Source: Taishania pollutisoli (lineage in GTDB: Bacteria > Bacteroidota > Bacteroidia > Flavobacteriales_D > Crocinitomicaceae). Taken from it: 64,000 bases of DNA. Below the pieces are notes generated by a model. It saw nothing but the letters and a program-made list of their open reading frames with translations, had not been told where the DNA came from and searched no databases. Positions within the stretch are counted from its first letter, which is position 1; each line of letters begins with the position of its first letter. The stretch lies in the NCBI RefSeq assembly GCF_014518315.1, contig NZ_JACVEL010000002.1, forward strand, positions 248,001 through 312,000, written 5' to 3'. The translations under genes and the position numbers were made by a program. This document shows, piece by piece, positions 8,517-17,234 of the stretch.

Positions 8517-10061
8517 ATGGAACAAAAAGAAGACAAATTAAAAGACGTTATTTCCCACGCGAAAGAATACGGGTATGTATTCCCTTCATCAGAAATTTAT
8601 GATGGTTTGGCAGCTGCTTATGATTATGGACAATTGGGAGCAGAACTGAAAAATAACATCAAACAATATTGGTGGAAGTCCATGGTGCAATTGCATGAAA
8701 ACATTGTCGGAATAGATGCGTCTATTTTCATGCACCCGACAACGTGGAAAGCTTCCGGACACGTTGATGCATTTAACGACCCGTTGATCGATAACAAAGA
8801 TTCAAAAAAGCGGTACCGTGCCGATGTGTTGATTGAAGAACACATTGAAAAATACGTTCAGAAGAACAATAAAGAAATTGAAAAGGCGAAAAAGAAATTC
8901 GGAGATGCATTCGACGAAGTTCAATTCGTCGCAACCAATCCCAACGTTGTACGCAATACTGCAAAGATCAGAGAGATCGAAGACAGAATGCGTGAAACAT
9001 TAGAAAACAACGACCTGGAAGGTGTTTACAACCTGATCATGGACCTGGAAATCGTTTGCCCGATTTCAGGTACGAAAAACTGGACGGAAGTGCGTCAGTT
9101 CAACCTGATGTTTTCTACTGAGTTAGGTTCCGTTGCCGGAGATGCTTCCAAAATCTATCTCCGACCGGAAACAGCACAAGGGATTTTTGTGAATTTTCTG
9201 AATGTTCAAAAATCAGGACGCATGAAAGTTCCTTTTGGAATTGCCCAAATCGGTAAGGCATTCCGAAACGAGATCATTGCACGTCAGTTTATTTTTCGTA
9301 TGCGCGAATTTGAGCAAATGGAAATGCAGTTCTTTGTTCGTCCGGGAGAAGAATTAAAATGGTATGAATACTGGAAAGAAACACGCAGAAAATGGCATTT
9401 GGCACTTGGATTGGGTGCAGAGAAATACCGGTTCCACGATCACATTAAACTGGCACATTATGCGAATGCTGCTGCCGATATCGAATTTGATTTCCCAATG
9501 GGATTCAAAGAACTGGAAGGAATTCACTCGCGTACGGATTTTGATTTGAAACAACACGAACAATTCTCCGGAAAAAAACTACAATACTTTGATCCTGAAC
9601 TGAACCAAAATTACATTCCATATGTTGTAGAGACATCTGTCGGATTGGATCGTTTGTTTTTGGCAGTATTGAGCGCTTCCCTGAAAAATGAAGTACTGGA
9701 AGACGGATCAGAACGGGTCGTATTGTCACTTCCCCCGGCATTGGCTCCATACAAAGTTGCAGTAATGCCGTTGACGAAAAAAGACGGATTACCTGAAAAA
9801 GCACAGGAAATATTCAACTCCCTGCGCATGGATTTCAGTTGCCAGTACGATGAAAAAGATTCTCCGGGAAAACGGTACCGCCGTCAGGATGCCATCGGAA
9901 CACCATATTCTATCATGGTCGACCACCAGACATTGGAAGACAATACGGTAACGATCCGCGACAGAGATACCATGTTGCAGGAGCGCGTAGCGATTGCAGA
10001 TTTACACCGGGTAATCGATCAAAAGGTAAACTTCAGATCTTTATTGCAGCAGTTGCTGTAA
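8517..10061 (+). CDS. glyS: Glycine--tRNA ligase (dimeric, class II)
   Basis: 514 residues from the ATG at 8517 (MEQKEDKLKDVISHAKEYG). The open frame reaches 30 codons upstream, but a -7 promoter element falls in that stretch. It charges tRNA-Gly. Visible family blocks: PSSEIYDGLAAAYDYGQLG near the N-terminus, RPETAQGIFVNFLNV, the class II motif 2 region FRNEIIARQFIFRMREFEQME, and motif 3 VETSVGLDRLFLAVL; the C-terminal anticodon-binding domain begins around PYKVAVMPL. This is the alpha2 (eukaryote-like) type, not the alpha2beta2 type. Confidence 0.96.
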   Translation: MEQKEDKLKDVISHAKEYGYVFPSSEIYDGLAAAYDYGQLGAELKNNIKQYWWKSMVQLHENIVGIDASIFMHPTTWKASGHVDAFNDPLIDNKDSKKRYRADVLIEEHIEKYVQKNNKEIEKAKKKFGDAFDEVQFVATNPNVVRNTAKIREIEDRMRETLENNDLEGVYNLIMDLEIVCPISGTKNWTEVRQFNLMFSTELGSVAGDASKIYLRPETAQGIFVNFLNVQKSGRMKVPFGIAQIGKAFRNEIIARQFIFRMREFEQMEMQFFVRPGEELKWYEYWKETRRKWHLALGLGAEKYRFHDHIKLAHYANAAADIEFDFPMGFKELEGIHSRTDFDLKQHEQFSGKKLQYFDPELNQNYIPYVVETSVGLDRLFLAVLSASLKNEVLEDGSERVVLSLPPALAPYKVAVMPLTKKDGLPEKAQEIFNSLRMDFSCQYDEKDSPGKRYRRQDAIGTPYSIMVDHQTLEDNTVTIRDRDTMLQERVAIADLHRVIDQKVNFRSLLQQLL

Positions 10062-10081
10062 ATACATCTAACTAGATTTAG

Positions 10082-10121
10082 AAAGCCTCTGTATTCTTTG
10101 TGAATGCAGAGGCTTTTTTTA
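10082..10121 (+). terminator. Intrinsic terminator after glyS
   Basis: AAAGCCTCTGTATTC (10082-10096) pairs with GAATGCAGAGGCTTT (10102-10116) with one G-U pair, followed by a T tract. It sits between convergent glyS and the MFS gene. Confidence 0.9.
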
Positions 10122-10141
10122 TTAAAAAGATGCTTGAAAAT

Positions 10142-11335
10142 TTAACTTTTGAAGGTGTTGAACACTTTACTCCTTCCAACGATAATTACCATTGCCAGTC
10201 CGAACAGAGAAAATAAGGTAAATGACCAACTCAGGTTGAACAATTCAGCAATGTAACCGATTAATGGCGGACCCATCAAAAAACCTAAGAAACTGATGCT
10301 GGAAACCAGGGCGAGGGCCATTCCCGGAGAAATAGACGGGTGTTTCCCCGCCAGACTGTAAACCGTCGGGACGCAGCAGGCAACTCCTAATCCGACGAGC
10401 ATAAAACTGATGGTTGCCACAACAAGATTTGGAAATACAACAGAGGAGATCATGCCGATAAACATTAAACTTCCGCTGATCATGAGTACTTTTTTATAAC
10501 CGAAGCGGGTTACCATAAAGTCGCCGATGAACCGTCCGGTAGCCATCATGATCATGAATGCGGTATATCCCAGGATTATCAGTTTTTCCGGTGCGTTGAC
10601 AATTTCCTGGAAATAGACACCGCTCCAGTCAAACATGGCTCCTTCTGTTGCCATACTGAAGAACCCGATAATCCCCAGCTGAATCAGAATCCGATCTGGT
10701 CGGAACCGTTCTTTTCCGGATTGATTTTCGGGTTGTACATCCTGGGGTAAGAGGTAGCGGACATTCCACAATGTGTTAACAATTAAGATTCCCAAAATGA
10801 ACAGGAAATGAGTTAGTGTACTCAGGTTGAATTGCAGGGTAATTAGCCCGATCAATGCACCTGTAAACCCGGCAAGACTCCATCCGCCGTGAAAGGTCGT
10901 CATGATGGATTTACCGTAGAGTTTCTCAACACCTACCGCTTGTGTGTTGACGGCAATGTTGCACATGTTACTGGCAATACCGAATGCCATCAGTATCGGT
11001 GCCAGTATGTAAATAGAGGTTGCAAAAGAAATGCTTACCAAAAGCGATCCGTAAATCAGGCACATCATAGAAAGCACTTTTGCACTGCCAAAACGGGTAA
11101 CCAGTTTTCCGGAGAGGGGAAGGGTGAATAATTGACCCAGCGGAAGCATCAGTAACATGGTGCCGAGTTGTCCTTCCGAAAGACCTAAATCGGCTTTGAT
11201 CGTCGGAATACGGCTTGCCCAGGAAGCAAATGTAATACCCGTACAGCAGAAATAACTGAAAACGGCTAAGCGGTAACGTTTGTTGGAAATAGTGGAGGGA
11301 TCGTGTGCAGGTGTGTCGGAAATCACGTTGGACAT
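10142..11335 (-). CDS. MFS transporter, YbjJ-like
   Basis: 397 residues with about 12 membrane helices and no cleaved signal. The start of the first half (SWASRIPTIKADLGLSEGQLGTMLL followed by GKLVTRFGSAKVL) matches the YbjJ/fucose-permease-like branch of the major facilitator superfamily. Cytoplasmic loop motifs (RFG, RFGYKKVL) appear once in each half, as expected from the internal duplication. Substrate cannot be read from sequence. It stands alone, convergent with glyS. Confidence 0.85.
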   Translation of the reverse strand: MSNVISDTPAHDPSTISNKRYRLAVFSYFCCTGITFASWASRIPTIKADLGLSEGQLGTMLLMLPLGQLFTLPLSGKLVTRFGSAKVLSMMCLIYGSLLVSISFATSIYILAPILMAFGIASNMCNIAVNTQAVGVEKLYGKSIMTTFHGGWSLAGFTGALIGLITLQFNLSTLTHFLFILGILIVNTLWNVRYLLPQDVQPENQSGKERFRPDRILIQLGIIGFFSMATEGAMFDWSGVYFQEIVNAPEKLIILGYTAFMIMMATGRFIGDFMVTRFGYKKVLMISGSLMFIGMISSVVFPNLVVATISFMLVGLGVACCVPTVYSLAGKHPSISPGMALALVSSISFLGFLMGPPLIGYIAELFNLSWSFTLFSLFGLAMVIIVGRSKVFNTFKS

Positions 11336-11351
11336 GTTGTTGAAAAAACTG

Positions 11352-11359
11352 CAAAGTTA
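11352..11359 (-). promoter_or_regulatory. -7 element of the MFS transporter gene
   Basis: CAAAGTTA on the plus strand reads TAACTTTG on the minus strand, a match to TAnnTTTG, 17 bases before the ATG. No TTG box at the usual distance. Confidence 0.5.
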
Positions 11360-11441
11360 ATGGAAAGTTTTGATCTGTCGAATACACTGAGATAAAGGAA
11401 TTGTTATTGTTTTTAAGCTTATCCAGACCAGTTTTTTGTAC

Positions 11442-11697
11442 TTATCTGCAGATCGTACCGTCCCCTTTATGAGTGATTTCCTGATAGCAGTTGGTCACAA
11501 ATGTGATTGTATAAAAATAAACTCCTTCAGGAGCAGGGAGCTCCATTCTGATTATTTCCGTCCCATCCTGAATTTTGGATGCGATATGAATCATTTCCCA
11601 TCTGTTCAATATTGTTAATTCTCATTCAATGACATCAATGGCTTCAATGGGAATGAAGTAATCGTTTGTAAAGAGCTGAACCATGGATCCATCTTGT
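11442..11697 (-). pseudogene. Decayed type IX type-B sorting domain (gliding motility-associated C-terminal family)
   Basis: No open frame spans this stretch, but the minus strand in three frames spells a type-B sorting domain in the right order: NDYFIPIEAIDVIE, in-frame TGA, ELTILNRWEMIH, shift, IQNSGWDGNNQNGAP, one-base shift, APEGVYFYTITFVTNC, then GDGTICR and TAA (11444-11442). The order NDYFIP, LTIFNRWG, GWDG, PxGVYFY is the known signature of the family fused to large secreted proteins of Bacteroidetes. One stop and at least two frameshifts show it is dead. The upstream body of the gene is gone, replaced by the ORF remnant and small genes on the other strand. The reading is mine from manual translation. 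Confidence 0.75.
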
Positions 11698-11833
11698 GCG
11701 AATTATAGAACAGATTTATGATCAGTTAACTAACGAATTTGTTTTTCAATCTGTTGGTTGGCAAACTTGTTTTTATGTTATTTTTACTGCTCATGGAAGA
11801 GCTGTGGAAAATAAGATCGCCGAAAAACAATAA
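11672..11833 (+). pseudogene. Headless ORF remnant upstream of 11843
   Basis: An open frame of about 53 codons (11672-11830, TAA 11831-11833) has no ATG start; only a GTG at 11696 is available (MRIIEQIYDQLTNEF...). The composition reads like protein (IYDQLTNEFVFQSVGWQT, FYVIFTAHGRAVENK) and it ends 9 bases before the next gene, as if it were the 3' end of a gene in the same operon. It overlaps the antisense sorting-domain remnant. No family recognised. Chance open frame is possible. Confidence 0.35.
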
Positions 11834-11842
11834 ACAACATAA

Positions 11843-12253
11843 ATGAATCATGCTGAAGAATTGAAACATGCCGCTGAAAAACTTGCCTTAGACTATGAAT
11901 TGTTAACCGGAGAAACTGCAGCTGCAATTATTAATACAAGTTTTGAAAAATTTGAACCGTTCAGAAGACAAGGTCACCTGGGAATTATGCATGAACGATC
12001 GGTCAAGTTGAAATTAAGTGAGCATGAATACACATTTTCTGAACAATTAAATGACGAACCCTTGTTGGTGTTTTTTGAGCAGACACGTGAAAATGTTGCT
12101 GTTGTTTTTAAACTCTTCAAAGGCCGATATTTTTGTCAATTGTTGGAAGAGTGCTATGGTATGGAATATTTTCTGACGAATACACACATGGATTACCTGA
12201 TCGCAGTAAATTGGTATACCATTGAAATCGTAGATAATGACAATTTCTTATGA
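11843..12253 (+). CDS. Small cytosolic protein of unknown function, immunity-like context
   Basis: 136 residues, acidic, no signal peptide or membrane segment. N-terminal half is helical (HAEELKHAAEKLALDYELLTGETAAAII), the rest alternates strand-like stretches (LLVFFEQTRENVAVVFKLFKGRYFCQLLEECY). I do not recognise the family. It is first of three small plus-strand genes that follow a decayed secreted-protein remnant. Size, acidity and the ankyrin-repeat neighbour fit an immunity protein against a contact-dependent toxin, but that is inference. Confidence 0.6.
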   Translation: MNHAEELKHAAEKLALDYELLTGETAAAIINTSFEKFEPFRRQGHLGIMHERSVKLKLSEHEYTFSEQLNDEPLLVFFEQTRENVAVVFKLFKGRYFCQLLEECYGMEYFLTNTHMDYLIAVNWYTIEIVDNDNFL

Positions 12254-12311
12254 GAATGTATAGAAACTACCACGTAAAATGATAGTAATTTAATAGAAGA
12301 TTATATAAGAT

Positions 12312-12734
12312 ATGAATGAAGATGAGTTCTTGGATTGTGTTTTTGAGGGAGACATTGAAGCCGTCAAAAAAGTAATTGTAGAAAATGATCGTCCGGGGGT
12401 AAATTTTGTATGTCATAAGTTAAATGCGACTCCTTTGATTATTGCTGTTGACTCCGGATTTCCTGCAATGGTGGAGCTATTTTTAATGAACGGTGCGAAT
12501 CCCGATTTTACCCGACCTGGGTTGTCACTCCCATTGTACCACGCAATAGAATTGGCAGAAGAAGCTGCAGATTATCAAGGAACAGATGATTCCGGCTTAC
12601 TTGAGATCATCCGGTTGTTGATGGAATATGGGGCGAATGCAAATGCACTTAATTACAATGAAACGTCCCCCGTTGATTATGCTGCACACAGGTACCCGCC
12701 CGCTTTGAAAATTATCAATAACTACGTGAAATGA
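12312..12734 (+). CDS. Ankyrin-repeat protein
   Basis: 140 residues, cytosolic. Ankyrin units are visible: DCVFEGDIEAVKKVIVENDR, then NATPLIIAVDSGFPAMVELFLMNGANPDFT, then a unit with the charged insert LAEEAADYQGTDDSGLLEIIRLLMEYGANANALN, and a last half-repeat NETSPVDYAAHRYPPALKII. Such short ankyrin proteins bind partner proteins and are common among immunity proteins of polymorphic toxin systems. Its stop overlaps the next start (ATGA at 12731-12734), so the two are translationally coupled. Confidence 0.8.
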   Translation: MNEDEFLDCVFEGDIEAVKKVIVENDRPGVNFVCHKLNATPLIIAVDSGFPAMVELFLMNGANPDFTRPGLSLPLYHAIELAEEAADYQGTDDSGLLEIIRLLMEYGANANALNYNETSPVDYAAHRYPPALKIINNYVK

Positions 12735-13312
12735 ACGAAGATCAACTGAAAGAAACGGTAATTGACTACTTCCGGAAAAAACGCTATGACGAACGAATGA
12801 TCCCGAAAACACATTTTGACATCATTCACGAAATTGACGATGAGCTGACGATCCGAATTGAACCGTTACTGGATCGGAATTACAGCCATTCAACTGATTT
12901 TGTACTTATATTGAACCCAAAAGGATGGATCAACGGAACATATGAGTTTATGGGAGATGAAGAGGTAGGTGTATTGAAAAATACTCCGGATCATATTCAC
13001 TGGGCGCTGTTGTTTAAACTCAGTTTAACAGGAGAGGTGGCGACCTGTATTTTTAATTCCCGTCGCTTGGTCGATGATGAAATTCAGGTAGAGCAAGTGA
13101 GTGCAAATGATCTTCCTGTAGAATTACAATCCCGGATCACGTCGATTGTTCACATCATGGAATCTTACAATTATCAATTTGTGAGCCTGGAAGAGTTAGA
13201 GCAGCAAAAAGACTGGGCCAATGCTATTTTTAAATTTCGGGATGGTTATCAGCCAACTCTTTATGACTTGTTATTTGGATCCTTCGAATTGTATACGGAA
13301 GCAGACATATGA
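12731..13312 (+). CDS. Hypothetical protein coupled to the ankyrin-repeat gene
   Basis: 193 residues, acidic, no signal or membrane segment. Begins MNEDQLKETVIDYFRKKRYDE; middle is strand-rich with a WINGTYEFMGDEEVG stretch; C-terminus is YDLLFGSFELYTEADI. The ATG overlaps the ankyrin gene stop by four bases. No family recognised. Its start (MNEDQL) and acidity resemble the ankyrin neighbour (MNEDEF), which may only reflect a shared initiation context. Partner in an immunity-like cluster is inference. Confidence 0.65.
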   Translation: MNEDQLKETVIDYFRKKRYDERMIPKTHFDIIHEIDDELTIRIEPLLDRNYSHSTDFVLILNPKGWINGTYEFMGDEEVGVLKNTPDHIHWALLFKLSLTGEVATCIFNSRRLVDDEIQVEQVSANDLPVELQSRITSIVHIMESYNYQFVSLEELEQQKDWANAIFKFRDGYQPTLYDLLFGSFELYTEADI

Positions 13313-13369
13313 ACCTTGCGTAAAATGTATAAGTAACACTTTCTGTTAATCCAAGCAATAATAGCTTAC

Positions 13370-13672
13370 CTATTTCTTCCTTGAAAACCGGTAAGCAATC
13401 AATCCGGGGATTCCAACCGTAAAAATAAACGCCAGCATGTATCCGGAAGGTTTCAGGTAAAAATCTTTGATGCCTGTCATATCTGCTTCATTGTAGCCCA
13501 ATCCGATAAAATAAGACAAGCTCAGCGGTGCATCTTCCGTAATGTCCTGAATACCGTTGCCATATGAAATTACCCCCGGAAATAAATTAATGGGCAATGT
13601 CCACAACGGAATGGAAACAACCAGGAACAGGATGAGAAAAATAAGAAAAGGCTTGTTTTTTAACGCGTTCAT
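13370..13672 (-). CDS. Small membrane protein, two helices, unknown
   Basis: Start placed at the ATG of MNALKNKPFLIFLILFLVVS (13672); an in-frame start 16 codons upstream would add a hydrophobic but poorly placed leader. The 100-residue protein has membrane segments at about residues 8-30 and 76-95, with an extracytoplasmic loop containing SLSYFIGLGYNEADM between them and a basic end (RFSRKK). No family recognised. It is divergent from the histidine kinase gene. Confidence 0.6.
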   Translation of the reverse strand: MNALKNKPFLIFLILFLVVSIPLWTLPINLFPGVISYGNGIQDITEDAPLSLSYFIGLGYNEADMTGIKDFYLKPSGYMLAFIFTVGIPGLIAYRFSRKK

Positions 13673-13771
13673 ACAATGAAAATCAAATTCAGACGGGAAA
13701 ATTAACCAAAAAATACCCAACCCAATAAATAAAGGAGTATTTTTATCGTTTTCACCTGCGTGGCAGATAAG

Positions 13772-15316
13772 ATGAATCTTTATTCAAACAAACAAAAATG
13801 GAAAATTGCCCTGCTGATAGTTGCTCTACTATTGGTCGGAGTTTCTTTGTTTATCTCCAACCAGATCGTATCGAAAGTCGGGGAGCAGGAGCGTCAGCGT
13901 GCAAAACAATGGGCGGGAGCTATCAAGAAAAGGGTGGAACTTATTCAGTTGACCAACCGTACCTTTACACAGCTAAGAGAAAAGGAGCAGGAAAAAATAA
14001 AGTTGTGGGTAGAGGCATCAAAAGAAGTGGCCAATCCAACGACGCTGTCTATTCCTGAATTCCCAATGCAGATTGTCAAAGACAATAATAACATTCCTGT
14101 GATCTTGTTGGATGACCAACGGAACATCTCCGGGTTCAGAAATATTTCGTTCGATACTTCTGACTTGCGTCCCCGCTATCCGGAACTTTCATCACGAGCG
14201 CTTGAAAAACGGTTTGAAGATTCCCTCCGGGTGCTTTCCGAAGTCTGGAAAAAGAAAAATCCGTCGTTTACCGTTGAAGTGTATGAAGACTTGTTTATGA
14301 CGTATGTGTATGATGATTCAAAAGAGATTGTACGATTAGAAAAAGAACGTGATTCCCTGTTTCGTTCTTTCAACAAAGAATTGATCGAGAATGAAGGATT
14401 GGTTCCCGTTATTCTGATCAATCAGGATACCCGGCAGATTGTCGGAACAAATATTACCGATTCACTGTTGATGAAAAAAGAGTTGTCGGTATTGACCAGA
14501 GAATTGGCTCGCAACAATGATTCACTGATCATTGATTTCAACAACGGCGAGCGAAATGTACTGTATTTTGACAGTAGTGCGGAATTGAAACAATTACACT
14601 ATTTCCCGTACATCCAGTTCCTGATTATCGGTTTATTCGGGTTCATTGGCTATGTATTGTTCAGTACATTCCGGAAAGCAGAGCAAAACCAGGTCTGGGC
14701 GGGGATGGCAAAAGAAACAGCACATCAGTTGGGAACACCGATTTCATCCCTGATGGCATGGATTCAGTTACTCGAATCCCAACAAGCAGATCCGATGATT
14801 GTGACGGAGATGCAAAAAGATGTGGACCGGTTGGGAATTGTCACAGACCGTTTTTCGAAAATAGGAAGTGGTGCCAATCTGGAAGCAACGGATTTGTCCG
14901 GTACGGTGACGGAAATTATTGAATACCTGAAACCACGCGTTTCCAAGCAAATAGAATTTACAACGTCTGTTCAGGGCAATGTCATTTCTCCGCACAGTGC
15001 GTCATTGATTTCCTGGGTGCTTGAAAACATTTCAAAGAACGCGATTGATGCGATGGAAGGGAAAGGGAAATTACAAATTGTGCTGACGACAACACCGGAA
15101 TGGGCGCATATTGACATCAAGGATACAGGAAAGGGGATGACCCCGAAGCAAATCCGAACGATTTTCAAACCGGGATATACAACCAAAAAAAGAGGGTGGG
15201 GACTGGGATTGACATTGGTGAAGCGAATTGTGGAGGAGTATCACAAAGGGAAAGTATTTGTAGTTGAATCACAACCGGGAGCAGGTACTACCTTCAGAGT
15301 CAGTATTCCTATGTAG
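13772..15316 (+). CDS. Membrane sensor histidine kinase
   Basis: 514 residues from the ATG at 13772; a GTG four codons earlier is also possible. Order: membrane helix (about 11-30), periplasmic domain of about 240 residues without recognised ligand fold, second helix (about 278-298), then a dimerisation box AKETAHQLGTPISSLMAWIQ with phospho-acceptor His318, and a GHKL ATPase domain: N box NISKNAIDAM, G1 DTGKGM, G2 GWGLGLTLVKRIVEEYH. The box has AHQLGTP in place of the usual SHELRTP, a form frequent in Bacteroidetes kinases. No response regulator is adjacent, so it is an orphan kinase; the signal is unknown. Confidence 0.9.
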   Translation: MNLYSNKQKWKIALLIVALLLVGVSLFISNQIVSKVGEQERQRAKQWAGAIKKRVELIQLTNRTFTQLREKEQEKIKLWVEASKEVANPTTLSIPEFPMQIVKDNNNIPVILLDDQRNISGFRNISFDTSDLRPRYPELSSRALEKRFEDSLRVLSEVWKKKNPSFTVEVYEDLFMTYVYDDSKEIVRLEKERDSLFRSFNKELIENEGLVPVILINQDTRQIVGTNITDSLLMKKELSVLTRELARNNDSLIIDFNNGERNVLYFDSSAELKQLHYFPYIQFLIIGLFGFIGYVLFSTFRKAEQNQVWAGMAKETAHQLGTPISSLMAWIQLLESQQADPMIVTEMQKDVDRLGIVTDRFSKIGSGANLEATDLSGTVTEIIEYLKPRVSKQIEFTTSVQGNVISPHSASLISWVLENISKNAIDAMEGKGKLQIVLTTTPEWAHIDIKDTGKGMTPKQIRTIFKPGYTTKKRGWGLGLTLVKRIVEEYHKGKVFVVESQPGAGTTFRVSIPM

Positions 15317-15344
15317 AATGATTTTTTTCGTTTTGAAAAAAGAT

Positions 15345-15352
15345 TATCTTTG
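15345..15352 (+). promoter_or_regulatory. -7 element of efp
   Basis: TATCTTTG matches TAnnTTTG, 33 bases before the efp ATG and after the kinase stop, so efp has its own promoter. No clear TTG at the usual distance. Confidence 0.6.
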
Positions 15353-15385
15353 CATCCTGAAAAAAACGAAAATAAACAATAAAGA

Positions 15386-15952
15386 ATGGCAACTACAGCT
15401 GATATTAAAAACGGATTGTGTATCAAACACAACGATAAGTTATTTCAAGTTATTGAATTTCAACATGTGAAGCCGGGAAAAGGCCCCGCTTTCGTTCGAA
15501 CAAAGATTCGTCAGATCGAATCAGGTAAAGTATTGGATCATACGTTTTCCGCAGGACACAAAATTGAGATTGTTCGCATTGAAAACCGTGAATACCAATA
15601 CCTGTATGAAGAAGCGGATTCATTTGTATTCATGAATAATGAAACATTTGAGCAGGTGAATATTCCCAGAACAATGGTCGAAAAACCATTGTTTTTACAA
15701 GAAGGAATGATTTGTAACATCTTGTATCATGCAGAAGAAGAAATGCCGCTTGTAGTGGAATTGCCAATGTATATTATTTCCGAGGTTACGTATACAGAGC
15801 CGGGAGTGAAAGGAGATACGGCAACGAATTCATCCAAGCCTGCAACCATCGCTACCGGGGCGGAAGTAAAAGTTCCGTTGTTTATCGGTAACGGAGAAGT
15901 GATCAAAATCGATACACGCACAGGTACTTACGTTGAACGTGTGAAAAATTAA
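15386..15952 (+). CDS. efp: Elongation factor P
   Basis: 188 residues, normal length. It binds between the P and E sites of the ribosome to relieve stalling at polyproline stretches. Domain I holds the loop KPGKGPAF with Lys32 at the tip, the position equivalent to the modified lysine of E. coli EF-P. Domains II and III follow, with GDTATNSSKPATIATGAEVKVPLFI matching the EF-P C-terminal signature. No modification enzyme (EpmA/B, YmfI, EarP) is seen nearby. Single gene with own promoter and terminator. Confidence 0.96.
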   Translation: MATTADIKNGLCIKHNDKLFQVIEFQHVKPGKGPAFVRTKIRQIESGKVLDHTFSAGHKIEIVRIENREYQYLYEEADSFVFMNNETFEQVNIPRTMVEKPLFLQEGMICNILYHAEEEMPLVVELPMYIISEVTYTEPGVKGDTATNSSKPATIATGAEVKVPLFIGNGEVIKIDTRTGTYVERVKN

Positions 15953-15972
15953 TAAAACTTCATAGAAGTGGG

Positions 15973-16004
15973 AAAGGATGCTGAACGGCATCCTTTTTTA
16001 TTTT
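15973..16004 (+). terminator. Intrinsic terminator after efp
   Basis: AAAGGATGC (15973-15981) pairs with GCATCCTTT (15988-15996) across a 6-base loop, followed by a T-rich tail. Confidence 0.9.
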
Positions 16005-16195
16005 TCGGAATCATGTTCGTTGAGGATGACGTTGTGGGGTTCTGATTATAAGGAGACGGAATAACGAAACACCTGGTATGGTATGCTCAAAAGAGTTCCA
16101 ACGGTGGTATATCCACTTTTTCAATCAGGTCAAACCATTCCATCACCAACAGGATGTGTCAGGGATATTTTAAGAAAGTCCGATAGAGAGGGACT

Positions 16196-17149
16196 TCAGA
16201 GTAATTCTTCAATGATACGCTCCATCGAATACCCTTCTGCTTCTGCCCGGTAATTGCGAACCAGACGGTGACGTAAGATTGGCTTTGCAACAGCTTTTAC
16301 GTCTTCAATATCCGGAGAATATTTTCCGTTGAGTGCTGCGTGGCATTTTGCTCCTACGATGAGGTATTGCGACGCACGGGGTCCTGCCCCCCAGGTAATA
16401 TAATCCTTGGTCAGTTGAGTTGCAAATTCCGAGTTGACACGTGTTTTTCCAACCAATTTAACGGCATATTCCAATACATTATCTGCTACCGGGATCCGGC
16501 GGATTAATTCCTGGTAGCGAATAATTTGCTCACCGCTTAATACTTGTTTTAATTCCACTGAAGCATCCGTTGTGGTAGCCCGCACGATTGCCAGCTCTTC
16601 CAGGTAGCTTGGATAATCTACCCAGATATTGAAAATAAAACGGTCCAATTGCGCTTCCGGCAGGGGATACGTACCCTCCTGTTCGATCGGGTTCTGGGTT
16701 GCCAACACGAAAAAGGGTGCCAGTAATTGATACGTTTTTCCTGCAGCCGTTACAGAACGTTCCTGCATGGCTTCCAACAATGCTGATTGCGTTTTAGGCG
16801 GGGTACGGTTGATTTCGTCCGCTAAAATAATATTGTTGAAAATAGGACCTTGTATGAACTTAAAACTGCGGGTTTCATCAAGGATTTCTGAACCTACAAT
16901 GTCAGAAGGCATTAAGTCCGGTGTAAACTGAATCCGGTTAAAGGAAAGTCCCAATGTCTGAGCAATGGTATTGACAAGTAATGTTTTGGCAAGCCCCGGT
17001 ACACCGACGAGCAGGCAGTGTCCACGGGAAAAAATGGAAATCAGTACCTGATCCACCACTTCGTCTTGTCCCACGATTACTTTATGAATTTCATTTTTTA
17101 ACTCCTTGTAATGTTGAACTAACTCCTCAATTGCTGCTTTATCAGACAT
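16196..17149 (-). CDS. MoxR-family AAA+ ATPase
   Basis: 317 residues, cytosolic. Walker A GVPGLAKT (49-56), Walker [10 protein letters not shown] with Asp111-Glu112, sensor 1 [23 protein letters not shown], all typical of MoxR ATPases that act as chaperones, often with DUF58 and von Willebrand proteins. Here none of those partners follows; instead it ends a minus-strand run of three SurA-like isomerase genes (86 bases after the nearest one). The exact client is unknown; a role in envelope protein assembly is inference from context. Confidence 0.93.
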   Translation of the reverse strand: MSDKAAIEELVQHYKELKNEIHKVIVGQDEVVDQVLISIFSRGHCLLVGVPGLAKTLLVNTIAQTLGLSFNRIQFTPDLMPSDIVGSEILDETRSFKFIQGPIFNNIILADEINRTPPKTQSALLEAMQERSVTAAGKTYQLLAPFFVLATQNPIEQEGTYPLPEAQLDRFIFNIWVDYPSYLEELAIVRATTTDASVELKQVLSGEQIIRYQELIRRIPVADNVLEYAVKLVGKTRVNSEFATQLTKDYITWGAGPRASQYLIVGAKCHAALNGKYSPDIEDVKAVAKPILRHRLVRNYRAEAEGYSMERIIEELL

Positions 17150-17183
17150 AAATGCTATTTTAGGTTGTTACTTTTGATGCAGT

Positions 17184-17191
17184 CAAACTTA
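17184..17191 (-). promoter_or_regulatory. Possible -7 element of the moxR gene
   Basis: Plus-strand CAAACTTA reads TAAGTTTG on the minus strand, 35 bases before the moxR ATG and after the stop of the upstream isomerase gene. It suggests moxR can be transcribed apart from the isomerase genes. Confidence 0.45.
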
Positions 17192-17234
17192 CACAAAAAA
17201 AAGATGTTTTATGTGATTTTTTCCCGGCGATGTA

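Noticed and set aside
11843-13312. Full toxin-immunity system
   Set aside because: No intact toxin or delivery gene is present; only a decayed sorting domain remains, so the claim was limited to immunity-like genes.
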